Shown: in pieces, positions 29,357 to 42,043 of the stretch
How positions within the stretch are numbered: the stretch's first letter is position 1
How the letters are laid out: the number at the start of each line of letters is the position of its first letter
Assembly (NCBI GenBank): GCA_002312935.1
Contig: DCAT01000059.1
Coordinates: forward strand, 3,503 to 67,502
Reading direction: 5' to 3'
DNA: 64,000 nt
DNA from: Oceanospirillaceae bacterium UBA1126
GTDB taxonomy: Bacteria > Pseudomonadota > Gammaproteobacteria > Pseudomonadales > Balneatricaceae
Notes under the pieces: generated by a model
Told to the model about the DNA's origin: nothing
The model's input: the letters and a program-made list of their open reading frames with translations, nothing else
Databases searched by the model: none
Position numbers and translations under genes: made by a program

Positions 29357-30179
29357 GTTTCATGTTGATGTAACTGACTCATCAATACCTGCTGCTGAAT
29401 TACTCAAACAGCACAGCGAATTATCTAAACAACAAATAAAACAGGCCATGAAAAAGGGCGCCGTTTGGGTAAGTGAATCTGACACCGGCCACAAGCGACT
29501 TAGGCGAGCAGATAAAATTCTTAACGCTGGCCAACAGCTTCACCTGTATTACGATACAGGCGTTTTAGGCTTACAAGTAGACGCCGCCGTTTTGATCGCC
29601 GACGAAGGCGATTACAGTGTTTGGTATAAACCTTACGGCATGTTGAGTCAGGGTTCAAAGTGGGGGGATCATTGCACTATTAACCGCTGGGTAGAACAAC
29701 ACCATCAACCTCAGAGGCCTGCGTTCATCGTTAATCGTTTAGATCGGGCAGCACAGGGGTTGATGTTAATTGCCCATACAAAAGCTGCAGCTGCAGCTTT
29801 TAGTGGCTTATTCGCCAAACGGACCATTAACAAGCAATACACCGCATTAGTTCTAGGTTTGTTCCCTAATCAGATCAAACTAGACGAACCTATTGACGAA
29901 AAAAATGCCATAAGTCACGCTAGCTTGCTGACTTACAGCCCTATAACTAAGAAATCCTTAGTTTTAATACAAATTGAAACAGGCCGTAAGCACCAAATAC
30001 GTAAACATTTGAGTGGCGCGGGTTTCCCGATCATTGGAGATCGCTTGTATGGCCCAGAGGTAGATGATACGACCATCAATTTATGCCTTGTTTCTACATA
30101 TTTAGCCTTTAATTGCCCCATCACTGGCCTTGATAAAAGTTATCGCCTTAAGGATGATTACTTGCCTCAAGTTGGTTAG
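29349..30179 (+). CDS. RluA-family RNA pseudouridine synthase
   Basis: A 276-residue pseudouridine synthase. Residues 1-70 form an S4-like region ([22 protein letters not shown]). The catalytic block is [14 protein letters not shown] with Asp132, where the usual form is HRLDRxTSG; the changes flank but do not remove the catalytic Asp. [25 protein letters not shown] is the conserved C-terminal motif. Target RNA and position cannot be read; similarity is to RluA/TruC-like enzymes. It overlaps prpF by 8 bases, so it is transcribed with the propionate operon, an odd partner. Confidence 0.88.
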   Translation: MPEFHVDVTDSSIPAAELLKQHSELSKQQIKQAMKKGAVWVSESDTGHKRLRRADKILNAGQQLHLYYDTGVLGLQVDAAVLIADEGDYSVWYKPYGMLSQGSKWGDHCTINRWVEQHHQPQRPAFIVNRLDRAAQGLMLIAHTKAAAAAFSGLFAKRTINKQYTALVLGLFPNQIKLDEPIDEKNAISHASLLTYSPITKKSLVLIQIETGRKHQIRKHLSGAGFPIIGDRLYGPEVDDTTINLCLVSTYLAFNCPITGLDKSYRLKDDYLPQVG

Positions 30180-30214
30180 ACTTACTGTATAGATTAGTCT
30201 CAGGATTATTTTTT

Positions 30215-30706
30215 ATGCACGATTTATTACCCGAATTATGCGACCAGTTTGAAGACCTAGTGCAGGTTGTAGAACCCATGTTTAAGAGTTTTGGGGCTAA
30301 AGAGCGCTTTTGTGGTGAAATAGTCACCCTTCAATGCTTTGAAGATAACTCTAAAGTTCGTGAACTTGCAGGCCAAGACGGTACAGGAAAGGTTTTGGTA
30401 GTCGATGGAGGTGGCTCACTAGCACGTGCTTTGCTTGGCGATATATTGGCCAAAAAAGCTGCAGCCAACGGATGGGAAGGTATGGTGATCTATGGCTGTA
30501 TTCGAGACGTAAATGCCATCGCAACCATTAACTTAGGTGTTCAAGCCTTGGCTGCACACCCTATGAAGACTGAAAAGCGTGGCTTAGGAGACATAAACAA
30601 AGACGTTCACTTTGGTGGGGTTACCTTTGTCCCTGGGCATTACATTTATGCCGATAATAATGGCGTTTTGGTTGCACCACACCCCTTATTACTTGATGGT
30701 TTATAG
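30215..30706 (+). CDS. rraA: ribonuclease E activity regulator RraA
   Basis: Trimeric RraA, which binds RNase E and inhibits RNA decay. The 163 residues match the E. coli length (161). The blocks [54 protein letters not shown] and [16 protein letters not shown] are family signatures; [12 protein letters not shown] and GCIRD define the RraA fold shared with HMG/CHA aldolases. It follows the pseudouridine synthase by 35 bases and ends 14 bases before the convergent uL16 hydroxylase gene. Confidence 0.95.
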   Translation: MHDLLPELCDQFEDLVQVVEPMFKSFGAKERFCGEIVTLQCFEDNSKVRELAGQDGTGKVLVVDGGGSLARALLGDILAKKAAANGWEGMVIYGCIRDVNAIATINLGVQALAAHPMKTEKRGLGDINKDVHFGGVTFVPGHYIYADNNGVLVAPHPLLLDGL

Positions 30707-30720
30707 GGCACCAACACAAA

Positions 30721-31889
30721 CTACTCATCGGCGAAGTAGAGGTACCCTTGGTTGTGCAGGATAAGTAACATAGCCTTTGCTGCGTCCTTTTTAACCAAAG
30801 GATCTAGTTCATCCACTGCTATCAACCACTGATTAGCGATAGCTTCAACAAAAGCAGTGGCATCTGGAGGACAGGGTAAAGCGTCACCTTGCACAAATAG
30901 AGTCAAACCGCCGTCACCTTGCCAGGTATAAGCTAAACGCACGCCTTCAGACACCCTTAGCACGCCGTAAGCATCATTAATAATGCTGTCTAGTTCTGCT
31001 AAGTCCATAGCTTCTTCTGCCATGTCTAAACCAGGGTGCTTGGCCTCTGTGCTGTGTTTGCCAAACCATTGAGCCACATTTTCTGGAGTAATTTGGTCTC
31101 GCATTAACTGCATCAAACCCTCAACATCTGCCGCACTTATTTCGCCACTGTTAGCCGCAAACCCATGGTCTTTAATGCGCAGGTCGGCACTAATGTCCAT
31201 ACTACGTTCATCTGCAAAGGTGGTGAGCACGTCGCCATGTGAAGGAGAACGAAAGCCTACAGAGTAAGTAACGCAAACATCAGACATCGCTACGCCTTTA
31301 TGAGCCAACAATGGTGGGATATAGAGCATATCGCCTGGGTTAAGAATAAACTCTTCACTCAATTCAAAGTCTGCTAACAAACTTAGATGATCGTGGGCCA
31401 TTAAGGCTGAATTTTCGTTACAGGTTTGGCCAATTTGCCATTGACGTTGGCCCTCACCTTGAATCAAAAATACATCATAACGATCGTAGTGTGCGCCAAC
31501 GCCGGCACCTTTAGTGGCGTAGCTGATCATCAGGTCATCTACACGCCAGCTGGGTAAAAAGCGAAACTTAGCTAAGAAGTCATGCACTTCTGGCACAAAA
31601 CAATCCACGCCCTGAACCAATAGAGTCCAGGGAAAGTCTCGTTCTTTATTAAAGTCATCTTCGGTTAATGGGCCATGAATTACTTGCCAATCTTTTAGGT
31701 CACCTCTGTTTTCAATTAAACGTGACTCTACCTCAGGCTCCAGTGCTAAACCTGCTAACTCGTCGACAGCAATGAGCGCTTCCTGAAAGGCAATACCCTT
31801 ACGAATACACACTGGCTTTTGCTGCCAGTAGTCAGCAAGGAACTCTCCTACTGTTAACTCACCCAAATGGGTCAAGGGCGCCATTGTCA

Positions 31890-31890
<1 letters not shown>
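30721..31890 (-). CDS. ribosomal protein uL16 arginine hydroxylase (YcfD/RoxA, JmjC cupin)
   Basis: Fe(II)/2-oxoglutarate oxygenase that hydroxylates an arginine of ribosomal protein uL16. The 389-residue protein has a JmjC-type cupin: the metal triad is His134 and Asp136 (GVGAHYDRYDVFLIQ) with His197 (IPPLLAHKGVA), plus the WQIG strand. A C-terminal dimerisation and winged-helix-like region follows, as in YcfD. Its start overlaps the purB stop by one base, so the two are cotranscribed. Confidence 0.92.
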
Positions 31891-33926
<2,036 letters not shown>

Positions 33927-33934
<8 letters not shown>

Positions 33935-35024
33935 TGACTGCTCCTCCAAGGCATACATCACCCTCATAAAACACAATAGATTGACCCGGTGTGACGGCCC
34001 TTTGTGGCTCTAAAAATGCCACACTTAACGTTCCATTAGACAAGGACGTTAACGTGCATGCTTGATCTGCTTGGCGATAGCGTATTTTAGCCATCAATGT
34101 AACACCCATGTCTTGGCTTAAATTTGGACCTTTGCCGTCTACCCACATCAATTGTTGGCAGGTGAGAGAGGGTTTAAATAACCGCGGGTGATTTTTGCCT
34201 TGGGTGACGATCAAACGGTTACGGTTTAAATCTTTGTCAACCACGTACCATGCAGATTCATTATAATTAGCTAAACCTCCAATCCCTAGGCCCTGGCGCT
34301 GACCAATGGTGTGATACATCAAGCCTTGATGGTCACCAATCACGTCTCCGTCTACAGTTTCAATTTTGCCAGGTTGAGCAGGTAAATACTGTTTTAAGAA
34401 GTCTTTAAATCTGCGCTCTCCAATAAAGCAAATACCTGTGCTATCTTTTTTAGCATGATTAGCCAAACCATGGGCTTCGGCAATGCTTCGCACCGCTGGT
34501 TTTTCCATGGCACCGATGGGGAACAACGTTTGACTTACCTCTAGAGCACCGACAGCGTGCAAAAAGTAGCTCTGATCTTTATTGCTATCTAATCCCTTAA
34601 TCAACTGACATTCAAGGCCTTCGCCTTGACGCTGCACGTAATGCCCCGTGGCTATATAATCTGCGCCAAGAGTTTTAGCATAATCTAAAAAGGCCTTAAA
34701 TTTAATCTCACGGTTACATAGAACATCTGGATTTGGCGTACGGCCAGCTTTGTATTCTGCTAAAAAGTGTTCAAATACGTTGTCCCAATATTCTGAGGCA
34801 AAGTTTGCCGCGTGCAAGGGAATGCCTAATTTATCACAAACTCCTTGAGCATCTTCGAGGTCCTGTTTAGCTGTGCAGTATTCTGTGCCATCATCTTCAT
34901 CCCAATTCTTCATGAACAGGCCTTCAACGTGGTACCCTTGCTGGATAAGAAGCAAAGCAGAAACGGACGAGTCAACACCGCCGGACATACCGACAATAAC
35001 GCGTGTAGAAGTGGTTTCACTCAT
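33927..35024 (-). CDS. mnmA: tRNA 2-thiouridine(34) synthase MnmA
   Basis: Adenylates U34 of tRNA Lys, Glu and Gln and inserts sulfur delivered by TusE. 365 residues with PP-loop [13 protein letters not shown], catalytic cysteines Cys103 ([10 protein letters not shown]) and Cys199 ([12 protein letters not shown]), and C-terminal beta-barrel. The sulfur relay genes tusDCBE are at 50.7-52.1 kb, and MnmH, which acts on the product, is at the window start. Confidence 0.97.
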
Positions 35025-35129
35025 AGATTTAATTCAAGCGATAAACAGAATAAATAATAAGCATCAATTTTAACCGAACCAAGCCCTCACGCCTAGGCTT
35101 ATAGAAAGATTCCAAGGATTTTTAACTGC

Positions 35130-35588
35130 ATGAAAACGAATGACCTTATACGTGTGCAAGAAGCAGATTTCGACATCAGCGAGCATTACCAACAATTGCG
35201 TCAAATAAACCCTGCTGGCACAGGCGCAGTAGTAATATTTGTTGGGTTGGTAAGGGATTTAGATGACGCTAAGGTGAAAGCAATGGAACTTGAACATTAC
35301 CCCGGCATGACTGAATCTTGTTTAGAACATATAGTAAGCGAAGCGCACTCACGCTGGCCTCTAAAAGGCGTTCATCTGGTCCACCGAGTTGGTAAGCTAT
35401 TACGTCATGAACAAATTGTATTTGTGGGGGTTACTTCACGTCATCGAACTGATGCGTTTAATGCCTGTGAATTTGTGATGGATTATCTAAAGCAAGATGC
35501 ACCTTTTTGGAAAGCTGAACTTACCGAACAGGGGAAACGCTGGGTCCAGGTTAAAGCGTCTGATCAAGACGCTGATAAACGTTGGTAA
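35130..35588 (+). CDS. moaE: molybdopterin synthase catalytic subunit MoaE
   Basis: Transfers sulfur from MoaD thiocarboxylate to precursor Z to make molybdopterin. 152 residues with GTGAVVIFVGLVRDL, MELEHYPGMTE, HRVGKLLRHEQIVFVGV, SRHRTDAFNACEFVMDYLK and FWKAEL, including the active-site Lys. No moaD, moaA or moaC is adjacent, so it is an orphan here; partners must be elsewhere. It converges on rluE. Confidence 0.95.
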   Translation: MKTNDLIRVQEADFDISEHYQQLRQINPAGTGAVVIFVGLVRDLDDAKVKAMELEHYPGMTESCLEHIVSEAHSRWPLKGVHLVHRVGKLLRHEQIVFVGVTSRHRTDAFNACEFVMDYLKQDAPFWKAELTEQGKRWVQVKASDQDADKRW

Positions 35589-35633
35589 ACCCCTGTTAAT
35601 GTTGATCACCGTAAGTTAACTTTTGGGTGTAGG

Positions 35634-36197
35634 CTATTTACCACTTGGCATATTAGTGTCTTCCAGGCGCCACTCACCAACCCCCAATCCTTTTAACCTC
35701 CAGCTCCCAATCGCTATTCTCACTAAACGTAAGGTGGGTAAATTGACCGCCGCAGTCATGCGCCTTACTTGTCTATTGCGTCCTTCACTAATGCGAATTT
35801 CTAACCACTGGGTAGGAATGGATGCACGCTTTCTAATCGGTGGAATACGAGGCCAAAGTTTTTCTGTTTGAGACCCCAAAAGTCTCACTTTAGCCGGCTG
35901 CGTGGGGCCATCCTTGAGCATTGGCCCTGCACGCAAACATTTTAACTGATGTTCCTCGACACAGCCCTCAACTTGAACCCAGTAAGTTTTTTCTACCTTA
36001 TGTTTTGGGTTTGTTATTTGATGCTGTAATTGCCCATTATTGGTTAACACCATTAAGCCCTCTGAGTCATAATCCAGCCGCCCAGCGGCATAATAGTTTG
36101 GCATATCAATGTAACCTGCTAAGGTTTCACGGCCTTGATCGTCATTAAATTGACTCAATACTTGATAAGGCTTGTTGAAAACTAAAATATTAGACAC
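35634..36197 (-). CDS. rluE: 23S rRNA pseudouridine synthase RluE
   Basis: RsuA-family synthase, 187 residues, lacking the S4 domain, as RluE does. The start LVFNKPYQVLSQFND, catalytic GRLDYDSEGLMVLTNNG (Asp) and EGRNRQVRRMTAAVN are diagnostic. In E. coli RluE makes pseudouridine 2457 in 23S rRNA. Divergent from icd, with the icd promoter in between. Confidence 0.92.
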   Translation of the reverse strand: MSNILVFNKPYQVLSQFNDDQGRETLAGYIDMPNYYAAGRLDYDSEGLMVLTNNGQLQHQITNPKHKVEKTYWVQVEGCVEEHQLKCLRAGPMLKDGPTQPAKVRLLGSQTEKLWPRIPPIRKRASIPTQWLEIRISEGRNRQVRRMTAAVNLPTLRLVRIAIGSWRLKGLGVGEWRLEDTNMPSGK

Positions 36198-36259
36198 GCA
36201 GTGATTTCCTTATTGGTTCCATGAATTGTTAGAATTTTGTAAAATAACTACATGATTCC

Positions 36260-36289
36260 TTGGGCCTACAGAAGCATTCGAGCTATAAT
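36260..36289 (+). promoter_or_regulatory. probable sigma-70 promoter of icd
   Basis: TTGGGC (36260-36265), 18-base spacer, perfect TATAAT (36284-36289), leaving a leader of about 70 bases before the icd ATG with its CGGAG ribosome site. The -10 is strong and the -35 moderate. Confidence 0.55.
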
Positions 36290-36366
36290 AGACCTCGACT
36301 ACAAAAGCGACTTTTAAGGTCACTTACCTACGCAGTAAGACTATTTTACAAGCATTCGGAGACTTC

Positions 36367-37623
36367 ATGACATATCAGCACATTACAGTACCAGAGCAAG
36401 GCTCTAAGATTACTGTTAACACCGACCTTTCTCTCAACGTGCCAAACGATCCTATTATCCCTTATATTGAAGGTGATGGCATTGGTTTTGACGTTTCACC
36501 AGTAATGCTTAAAGTGGTAGATGCTGCGGTAGAGAAAGCCTTTAATGGCACTAAAAAGATTCATTGGATGGAAGTATACGCTGGTGAAAAGGCTACCGTA
36601 ACCTACGATGCAGATACTTGGATGCCAGAAGAAACCTTAGCTGCATTTAAAGAATATAAAGTAGGCATTAAAGGGCCTTTGACCACGCCAGTTGGTGGTG
36701 GCATTCGTTCTTTGAATGTAGCTCTTCGCCAAGAACTAGACCTATATGTATGTCAGCGCCCTGTTCGCTGGTTTACAGGCGTACCCAGCCCTGTGCTAAA
36801 GCCAGAAAACGTAGACATGATTATCTTCCGTGAAAATTCAGAAGATATCTATGCAGGGATAGAGTGGCAAGCTGGCTCTCCCGAAGCCATTAAGGTGATC
36901 AAATTTTTACAAGAAGAGATGGGTGTTACCAAAATTCGCTTTGATCAAATGTGTGGTATTGGTGTTAAACCTGTGTCAGAGGAGGGAACTAAACGTTTAG
37001 TTCGTAAAGCGATTCAATATACTATTGATAATGATCGTGATTCGTTGACCTTGGTTCACAAGGGCAACATTATGAAATTTACAGAAGGCGCCTTTAAAGA
37101 ATGGGGTTATGAAATTGCCCAGCAAGAATTTGGAGCAACACTCATAGGTGCAGGACCATGGTGTGAAATGACTAACCCAATTACTGGGAAAAATATCGTC
37201 ATTAAAGATGTTATTGCTGATGCAATGCTACAACAAATTCTTTTACGGCCAGAAGAGTATGATGTTATCGCCACACTGAACTTGAATGGTGACTATTTAT
37301 CTGATGCCCTCGCAGCAGAAGTTGGCGGCATTGGAATTGCTCCTGGTGCCAACCTAAGTGACGACATTGCTATCCTTGAAGCGACCCATGGCACAGCGCC
37401 AAAATACGCTGGCCAAGACAAAGTGAATCCGGGATCGATTATATTATCTGCTGAAATGATGCTGCGCCACATGGGGTGGTTTGAAGCTGCAGATTTGATC
37501 GTTGCTGGTACCGAAGGTGCCATTAACGCTAAAACGGTCACGTATGACTTTGAGCGTCAAATGCCTGATGCTACTTTGTTGTCATGCTCAGAATTTGGTG
37601 ACGCTATCATCACCAACATGTAG
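36367..37623 (+). CDS. icd: NADP-dependent isocitrate dehydrogenase
   Basis: TCA-cycle enzyme converting isocitrate to 2-oxoglutarate. 418 residues (E. coli 416). [13 protein letters not shown] carries the substrate-binding Ser that AceK phosphorylates in E. coli. [23 protein letters not shown], the metal Asp blocks and the NADP-selecting region [17 protein letters not shown] are intact. Icd in this position next to clpS matches the pseudomonad order. Confidence 0.97.
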   Translation: MTYQHITVPEQGSKITVNTDLSLNVPNDPIIPYIEGDGIGFDVSPVMLKVVDAAVEKAFNGTKKIHWMEVYAGEKATVTYDADTWMPEETLAAFKEYKVGIKGPLTTPVGGGIRSLNVALRQELDLYVCQRPVRWFTGVPSPVLKPENVDMIIFRENSEDIYAGIEWQAGSPEAIKVIKFLQEEMGVTKIRFDQMCGIGVKPVSEEGTKRLVRKAIQYTIDNDRDSLTLVHKGNIMKFTEGAFKEWGYEIAQQEFGATLIGAGPWCEMTNPITGKNIVIKDVIADAMLQQILLRPEEYDVIATLNLNGDYLSDALAAEVGGIGIAPGANLSDDIAILEATHGTAPKYAGQDKVNPGSIILSAEMMLRHMGWFEAADLIVAGTEGAINAKTVTYDFERQMPDATLLSCSEFGDAIITNM

Positions 37624-37641
37624 CTCATAGATCGATGCATC

Positions 37642-37668
37642 AAAAAACCAGCTTAGGCTGGTTTTTTT
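37642..37668 (+). terminator. rho-independent terminator of icd
   Basis: Perfect 11-base stem AAAAAACCAGC / GCTGGTTTTTT around a TTAG loop, ending in seven T. Confidence 0.9.
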
Positions 37669-37833
37669 GGCTCTAAAATCTTGGCAATACCAGCTTTAAT
37701 ACATATTTAGCCCCCACATCTGTGTCTGTTTAAGTAAATTTACAGCCGTTTACAATTCTGCTCTGGAAAAATGCAGACATAGGCCCAATAGTAACGTTAT
37801 GATGAAAACAATATTTAAATCAAGAGTGCTCTA

Positions 37834-38229
37834 ATGCCTGTTCTATCTGCTCACCCTAACGATGACATTGATAACCCAACTTATAAGCCTGCACTAATGA
37901 GTCAGGACGACTCCAATACGCCAGATGAAAACCACGATTTGCAGGTTATAGAGCAAACTCGCCCTAAGATAGCGCAACCTTCGTTATATAAGGTGATCTT
38001 GTTAAACGATGACTACACACCCATGGAGTTTGTCATTGATATATTAGCGCGATTCTTTAATCACGATGAAGAACAAGCAACACAAATTATGTTGGCAGTT
38101 CATACCCAAGGCAAAGGGGTATGTGGCATTTACACCAAAGATGTTGCTGAAACCAGAGCGATGCAAGTAAACCAGCACTCAAGACAACACAAACATCCAT
38201 TACTATGCGAAGTTGAATCTGCTTCTTAG
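37834..38229 (+). CDS. clpS: ATP-dependent Clp protease adaptor ClpS
   Basis: N-recognin that delivers proteins with N-terminal Leu, Phe, Tyr or Trp to ClpAP. The core [26 protein letters not shown], with the substrate-pocket Asn-Asp-Asp, and [20 protein letters not shown] are conserved; the His of the pocket is in LAVHTQG. The ATG at 37834 gives a 51-residue acidic N-terminal tail; ATG 37897 would give 110 residues, nearer the E. coli length (106). The first has a weak AAGAG site, so I keep it. clpA follows after 12 bases. Confidence 0.95.
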   Translation: MPVLSAHPNDDIDNPTYKPALMSQDDSNTPDENHDLQVIEQTRPKIAQPSLYKVILLNDDYTPMEFVIDILARFFNHDEEQATQIMLAVHTQGKGVCGIYTKDVAETRAMQVNQHSRQHKHPLLCEVESAS

Positions 38230-38241
38230 AGGAAATAGACA

Positions 38242-40503
38242 ATGTTAGACAACGATTTAGAACGAAGCTTAAGTGAAGCCTATAAACATGCAAGTTGGAA
38301 GCGGCACGAGTTTATGACCGTAGAACATTTACTGCTGTCACTGCTTAACAATCCATCCAGTGCAGAAGTACTGCAAGTGTGTGGAGTGGCACTTGATGAC
38401 TTGCGAACACCTTTAGAAAAGTTCATTAACGAAACTACGCCTTCGGTAGATGAGTCTCACGGTAATTATGAAGTACAGCCAACCCTTGGTTTTCAAAGGG
38501 TGTTGCAGCGGGCCGTATTTCATGTGCAATCTTCGGGTAAAGGAGAGGTGTCTGGCGCTAATGTTCTGGTTGCTATTTTTAGTGAAACTGAAAGCCAGTC
38601 AGTCTATTTACTCGATTTATTAGACGTTGAGAGGGTAGATATTGTTAATTATTTATCCCATGGAGTAAGCAGAACAGAAATGGAAGGTTCTGAAAAGGCG
38701 GTCGAAGGTGAAAGTGAAGAAGCAAGTCACTTAGTTAAATACACCACTGATTTGAACGCTGAAGCTAGGAACGGAAATATTGATCCCTTAATAGGCCGTG
38801 GCAAAGAGTTAGAGCGTTTGGTTCAAGTATTATCTCGGCGACGAAAAAATAACCCACTATTGGTGGGCGATGCAGGCGTTGGTAAAACAGCCATTGCTGA
38901 AGGTCTAGCCTATCAAATTGAACAAGGTAATGTGCCCCAGGTGATTGCATCATCCACCGTCTATTCGCTAGATATGGGCTCATTGTTAGCCGGCACAAAG
39001 TACCGTGGTGATTTTGAAAAGCGGTTAAAAGGCCTTTTAGCTGATATTGAAAAAACTCCTAATGCAATCCTGTTTATTGATGAAATCCATACTATCATTG
39101 GTGCAGGTGCAGCATCAGGCGGTTCTATGGATGCATCCAACTTATTAAAGCCAGTGCTAAGCTCAGGTAAGTTGCGTTGTATTGGCTCAACCACGTTTAC
39201 AGAATTTCGTGGTATATTCGAAAAAGACCACGCTTTAGCCCGTCGATTCCAAAAAATAGATGTGGATGAGCCTAACATTGCTGATACTCAAGCTATTTTG
39301 CGTGGTTTAATTTCCCGCTATGAAAGTCACCACCAACTTGAGTATACGCCCGCTGCCATAGATGCCGCAGCAGAACTTGCAGATCGCTACATTACGGATA
39401 AGAAGATGCCTGATAAGGCGATCGATGTGATTGATGAGGCAGGGGCATATCAGCAGCTATTTGCACCTTCAGATCGTAAGTCGTTTATTGATGTTCCTGA
39501 AATTGAGGCTGTGGTGGCGAAAATAGCCCGCATACCACCTAAAAGCATTTCTGCAACAGATCGAGATCAGCTACATTCCCTTGAACAAAATCTAAAGAGA
39601 GTAGTCTTTGGTCAAGATAAAGCCATTGATACCTTGGCTAACGCCATTAAACTTTCAAGGGCAGGGCTTAATTCAGCTCATAAGCCTGTGGGTAGTTTCT
39701 TGTTTTCTGGCCCTACAGGGGTTGGTAAAACTGAAGTGACTCAACAATTAGCACGCGTTATGGGCATTGAACTTGTGCGGTTTGATATGTCGGAATACAT
39801 GGAACGTCACACAGTGTCTCGCTTAATAGGTGCTCCACCAGGTTATGTTGGCTTTGATCAAGGTGGTTTACTCACAGAAGCCGTAACGCAAACTCCTCAC
39901 TGTGTGTTGTTGTTGGATGAGGTTGAAAAAGCTCACCCAGAAGTGTTTAATATTTTGCTTCAAGTGATGGATAACGGCACCTTGACAGATAACAATGGCC
40001 GCAAAACAGACTTCCGTAACGTTATTTTAGTGATGACAACAAATGCGGGCGCAGAACAAATGAGTCGCAGCTCCATTGGCTTCACTAAACAAGACCATAG
40101 TTCTGATGGAATGGGCGCAATTAAGCGCTTATTTAGCCCAGAGTTCCGAAATCGCTTGGATGATATTATTCAATTCAATGCGCTATCCAAAGATGTGATT
40201 CTTGACGTGGTAGACAAATTCTTAGTTGAGTTACAAGTTCAACTTGAAGATAAAAAAGTTCACCTGCAAGTCAGTGACGCTGTCCGCGCATGGCTTGGCG
40301 AAAAAGGTTATGACAGGGATATGGGTGCACGACCCATGGCGCGACTTATCCAACAAGAGCTGAAGAAGCCTATGGCAGAAATACTTTTGTTTGGAGATTT
40401 AGCGGCTGATGGAGGCAAGTTGTTAGTGGACTTAAAGGATGACAAGATTAAGTTAACCAGTAAGCCCAGTAAACGCTCGGTCAAACTTCTAGACCCTGCG
40501 TAA
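38242..40503 (+). CDS. clpA: ATP-dependent Clp protease ATP-binding subunit ClpA
   Basis: Hexameric AAA+ unfoldase for ClpP, recruited by ClpS. 753 residues (E. coli 758): N-domain repeats to about 145, first ATPase with GDAGVGKTA (about 213) and DEIHTIIGAG, second ATPase with GPTGVGKTE (about 494) and LLLDEVEKAHPEV, and EMSRSSIGF-type sensor. A ClpP-binding IGF loop, SSIGFTKQ, is present near residue 614. Typical clpS-clpA pair with a GAGGAAA ribosome site. Confidence 0.97.
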   Translation: MLDNDLERSLSEAYKHASWKRHEFMTVEHLLLSLLNNPSSAEVLQVCGVALDDLRTPLEKFINETTPSVDESHGNYEVQPTLGFQRVLQRAVFHVQSSGKGEVSGANVLVAIFSETESQSVYLLDLLDVERVDIVNYLSHGVSRTEMEGSEKAVEGESEEASHLVKYTTDLNAEARNGNIDPLIGRGKELERLVQVLSRRRKNNPLLVGDAGVGKTAIAEGLAYQIEQGNVPQVIASSTVYSLDMGSLLAGTKYRGDFEKRLKGLLADIEKTPNAILFIDEIHTIIGAGAASGGSMDASNLLKPVLSSGKLRCIGSTTFTEFRGIFEKDHALARRFQKIDVDEPNIADTQAILRGLISRYESHHQLEYTPAAIDAAAELADRYITDKKMPDKAIDVIDEAGAYQQLFAPSDRKSFIDVPEIEAVVAKIARIPPKSISATDRDQLHSLEQNLKRVVFGQDKAIDTLANAIKLSRAGLNSAHKPVGSFLFSGPTGVGKTEVTQQLARVMGIELVRFDMSEYMERHTVSRLIGAPPGYVGFDQGGLLTEAVTQTPHCVLLLDEVEKAHPEVFNILLQVMDNGTLTDNNGRKTDFRNVILVMTTNAGAEQMSRSSIGFTKQDHSSDGMGAIKRLFSPEFRNRLDDIIQFNALSKDVILDVVDKFLVELQVQLEDKKVHLQVSDAVRAWLGEKGYDRDMGARPMARLIQQELKKPMAEILLFGDLAADGGKLLVDLKDDKIKLTSKPSKRSVKLLDPA

Positions 40504-40511
40504 GTGCAGAT

Positions 40512-40559
40512 GCTTGCTTTGGACGCTACTTTTGTAGCCGCCCTAAGCAAGCTTGTTTT
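40512..40559 (+). terminator. terminator downstream of clpA
   Basis: GCTTGCTT (40512-40519) pairs perfectly with AAGCAAGC (40545-40552), with an inner GCTAC/GTAGC hairpin around TTTT, followed by TTGTTTTCCC. A two-tier stem with a modest T tract. Confidence 0.65.
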
Positions 40560-40672
40560 CCCTGTGTCTATTACATTCTTTGAGCCCTCTCAAGTTAAGT
40601 AAACACGTCTAAACTAATGTTGGTCGCATTATTTGTAGCAACATTGCTTATAATTTGGGGTTTACATTGGTT

Positions 40673-41953
40673 ATGTCTGAAAACAGAATTGATACACAAA
40701 GACCTGATGCACCCTTTTTTTCAGCTTATGGAACCTATTCCGTGGGTGTCAAAACCCTAACTCTAATACACAAACATCAAATTGACCTCCTTCATATTAA
40801 TGGCAGTAAAGCTAATACTAATGATTGGCCTCGCTATGATCGTCCTTTAGTCACAGAGGTGTGGTACCCAGCTTTAGCTAACTCTCAAGGAGAAAAAGGT
40901 TTAAATGTTGTTATAAGAGATGGTAAAACCAGAGTAATTCTTAAGGGTAGGGCCATTCGTGATGCAAGCCCTATAGCTTCTGGCCAATCTTATCCCCTAG
41001 TTATTATTAGCCACGGCTACCCTGGCAATCGATTTTTGATGTCACACCTTGCCGAGAATCTGGCATCCAAGGGTTACGTAGTGATTGCTCTGGACCACGC
41101 AGATTCAACCTATGCTGATGCTGCTGGATTAGCTTCAACACTTTATAATCGAAGATTTGATCAACTATTTGCCATGGATGAAGCGCAGCGACTTAACACC
41201 CTCAAAAATCAGTTTTTATATGGTCTAGTTGATACGAGTCAAACAGGAATAATTGGTTATTCGATGGGCGCCTATGGCGCAGTCGTTACAGCAGGTGGTG
41301 GTCTTACCCAGTCATCTGTGGACTCATCATGGGCAACTCCCTCTGGCCTTATTGAAGCTCATAAAAGCGGTTCAAAGAACCATCTAAACCTTATAGATAA
41401 TCGAGTGAAGACTGTGATTGCTATTGCGCCATGGGGTATGAACCATGGTTTTTGGGATGAGCAAGGCCTGCAAACAATTACTATTCCAATGTTGTTTGTT
41501 GCAGGGTCTGGTGATGATATATCTGGCTACGAAAATGGAACCAGAGCAATTTGGCAAGCAGCCTCAAATACCGACAGGTCGCTACTAACGTTTGATGACG
41601 CCGGTCACAATGCGGCCGCACCATACCCGGCACCCATCGAAGGGCGTGCGTTTGATAAAGATATTGGATTTGCGCCTTATGAGCATTATGCAGATGCACT
41701 CTGGAATACGTCTAAGATGAATAATGTGCTGCAACACTTTGCCTCTGTATGGATGGCAAAACATCTTAAGTCTGACAAAAGTATGGCGCCTTATTTAAAT
41801 CTTTTACCCTTAGGCAATGAAGGGGTTTGGTCCAAAGGGGAAGATGAGAGTCCAAAAGTAGATCACACTTATTGGCGGGGGTTTAAGCAGTTCTCTGCAA
41901 AAGGCTTACGATTCGAAACTCTCAGCCGCAAAAACCAAAAAACAACTGACTGA
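40673..41953 (+). CDS. alpha/beta hydrolase, PAF-acetylhydrolase/chlorophyllase-like
   Basis: A 426-residue hydrolase from ATG 40673. VIISHGYPGNRFLMSHLAENLASKGYVVIALDH forms the oxyanion region near 110-142, GYSMGAYGA the nucleophile elbow (Ser197), FVAGSGDDISGYE the acid, and DDAGHNAAAP the His. The layout matches the dienelactone-hydrolase/PAF-acetylhydrolase superfamily of predicted dienelactone hydrolases. The N-terminal 100 residues hold a TEVWYP motif common in that group. No signal peptide is seen. Pseudomonads have no such gene between clpA and infA, so it looks inserted. Substrate unknown. Confidence 0.85.
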   Translation: MSENRIDTQRPDAPFFSAYGTYSVGVKTLTLIHKHQIDLLHINGSKANTNDWPRYDRPLVTEVWYPALANSQGEKGLNVVIRDGKTRVILKGRAIRDASPIASGQSYPLVIISHGYPGNRFLMSHLAENLASKGYVVIALDHADSTYADAAGLASTLYNRRFDQLFAMDEAQRLNTLKNQFLYGLVDTSQTGIIGYSMGAYGAVVTAGGGLTQSSVDSSWATPSGLIEAHKSGSKNHLNLIDNRVKTVIAIAPWGMNHGFWDEQGLQTITIPMLFVAGSGDDISGYENGTRAIWQAASNTDRSLLTFDDAGHNAAAPYPAPIEGRAFDKDIGFAPYEHYADALWNTSKMNNVLQHFASVWMAKHLKSDKSMAPYLNLLPLGNEGVWSKGEDESPKVDHTYWRGFKQFSAKGLRFETLSRKNQKTTD

Positions 41954-41956
41954 AAC

Positions 41957-41986
41957 AAAAAAAGAGCACTAAATGCGCTCTTTTTT
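41957..41986. terminator. bidirectional terminator between the hydrolase gene and infA
   Basis: AAAAAAAGAGC (41957-41967) and GCTCTTTTTT (41977-41986) pair around a 9-base loop; A and T runs on either side serve both strands. Confidence 0.8.
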
Positions 41987-42043
41987 ATTTATAGCAGAAG
42001 GTCAAGGGTCTGAGGCGTTAAACGCATCCTACAGCCAGCAAGA

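Noticed and set aside
30184..30201. TACTGTATAGA-like half of a LexA box upstream of rraA
   Set aside because: The left half is good but the next CAG is 13, not 10, bases away and the right arm does not match.
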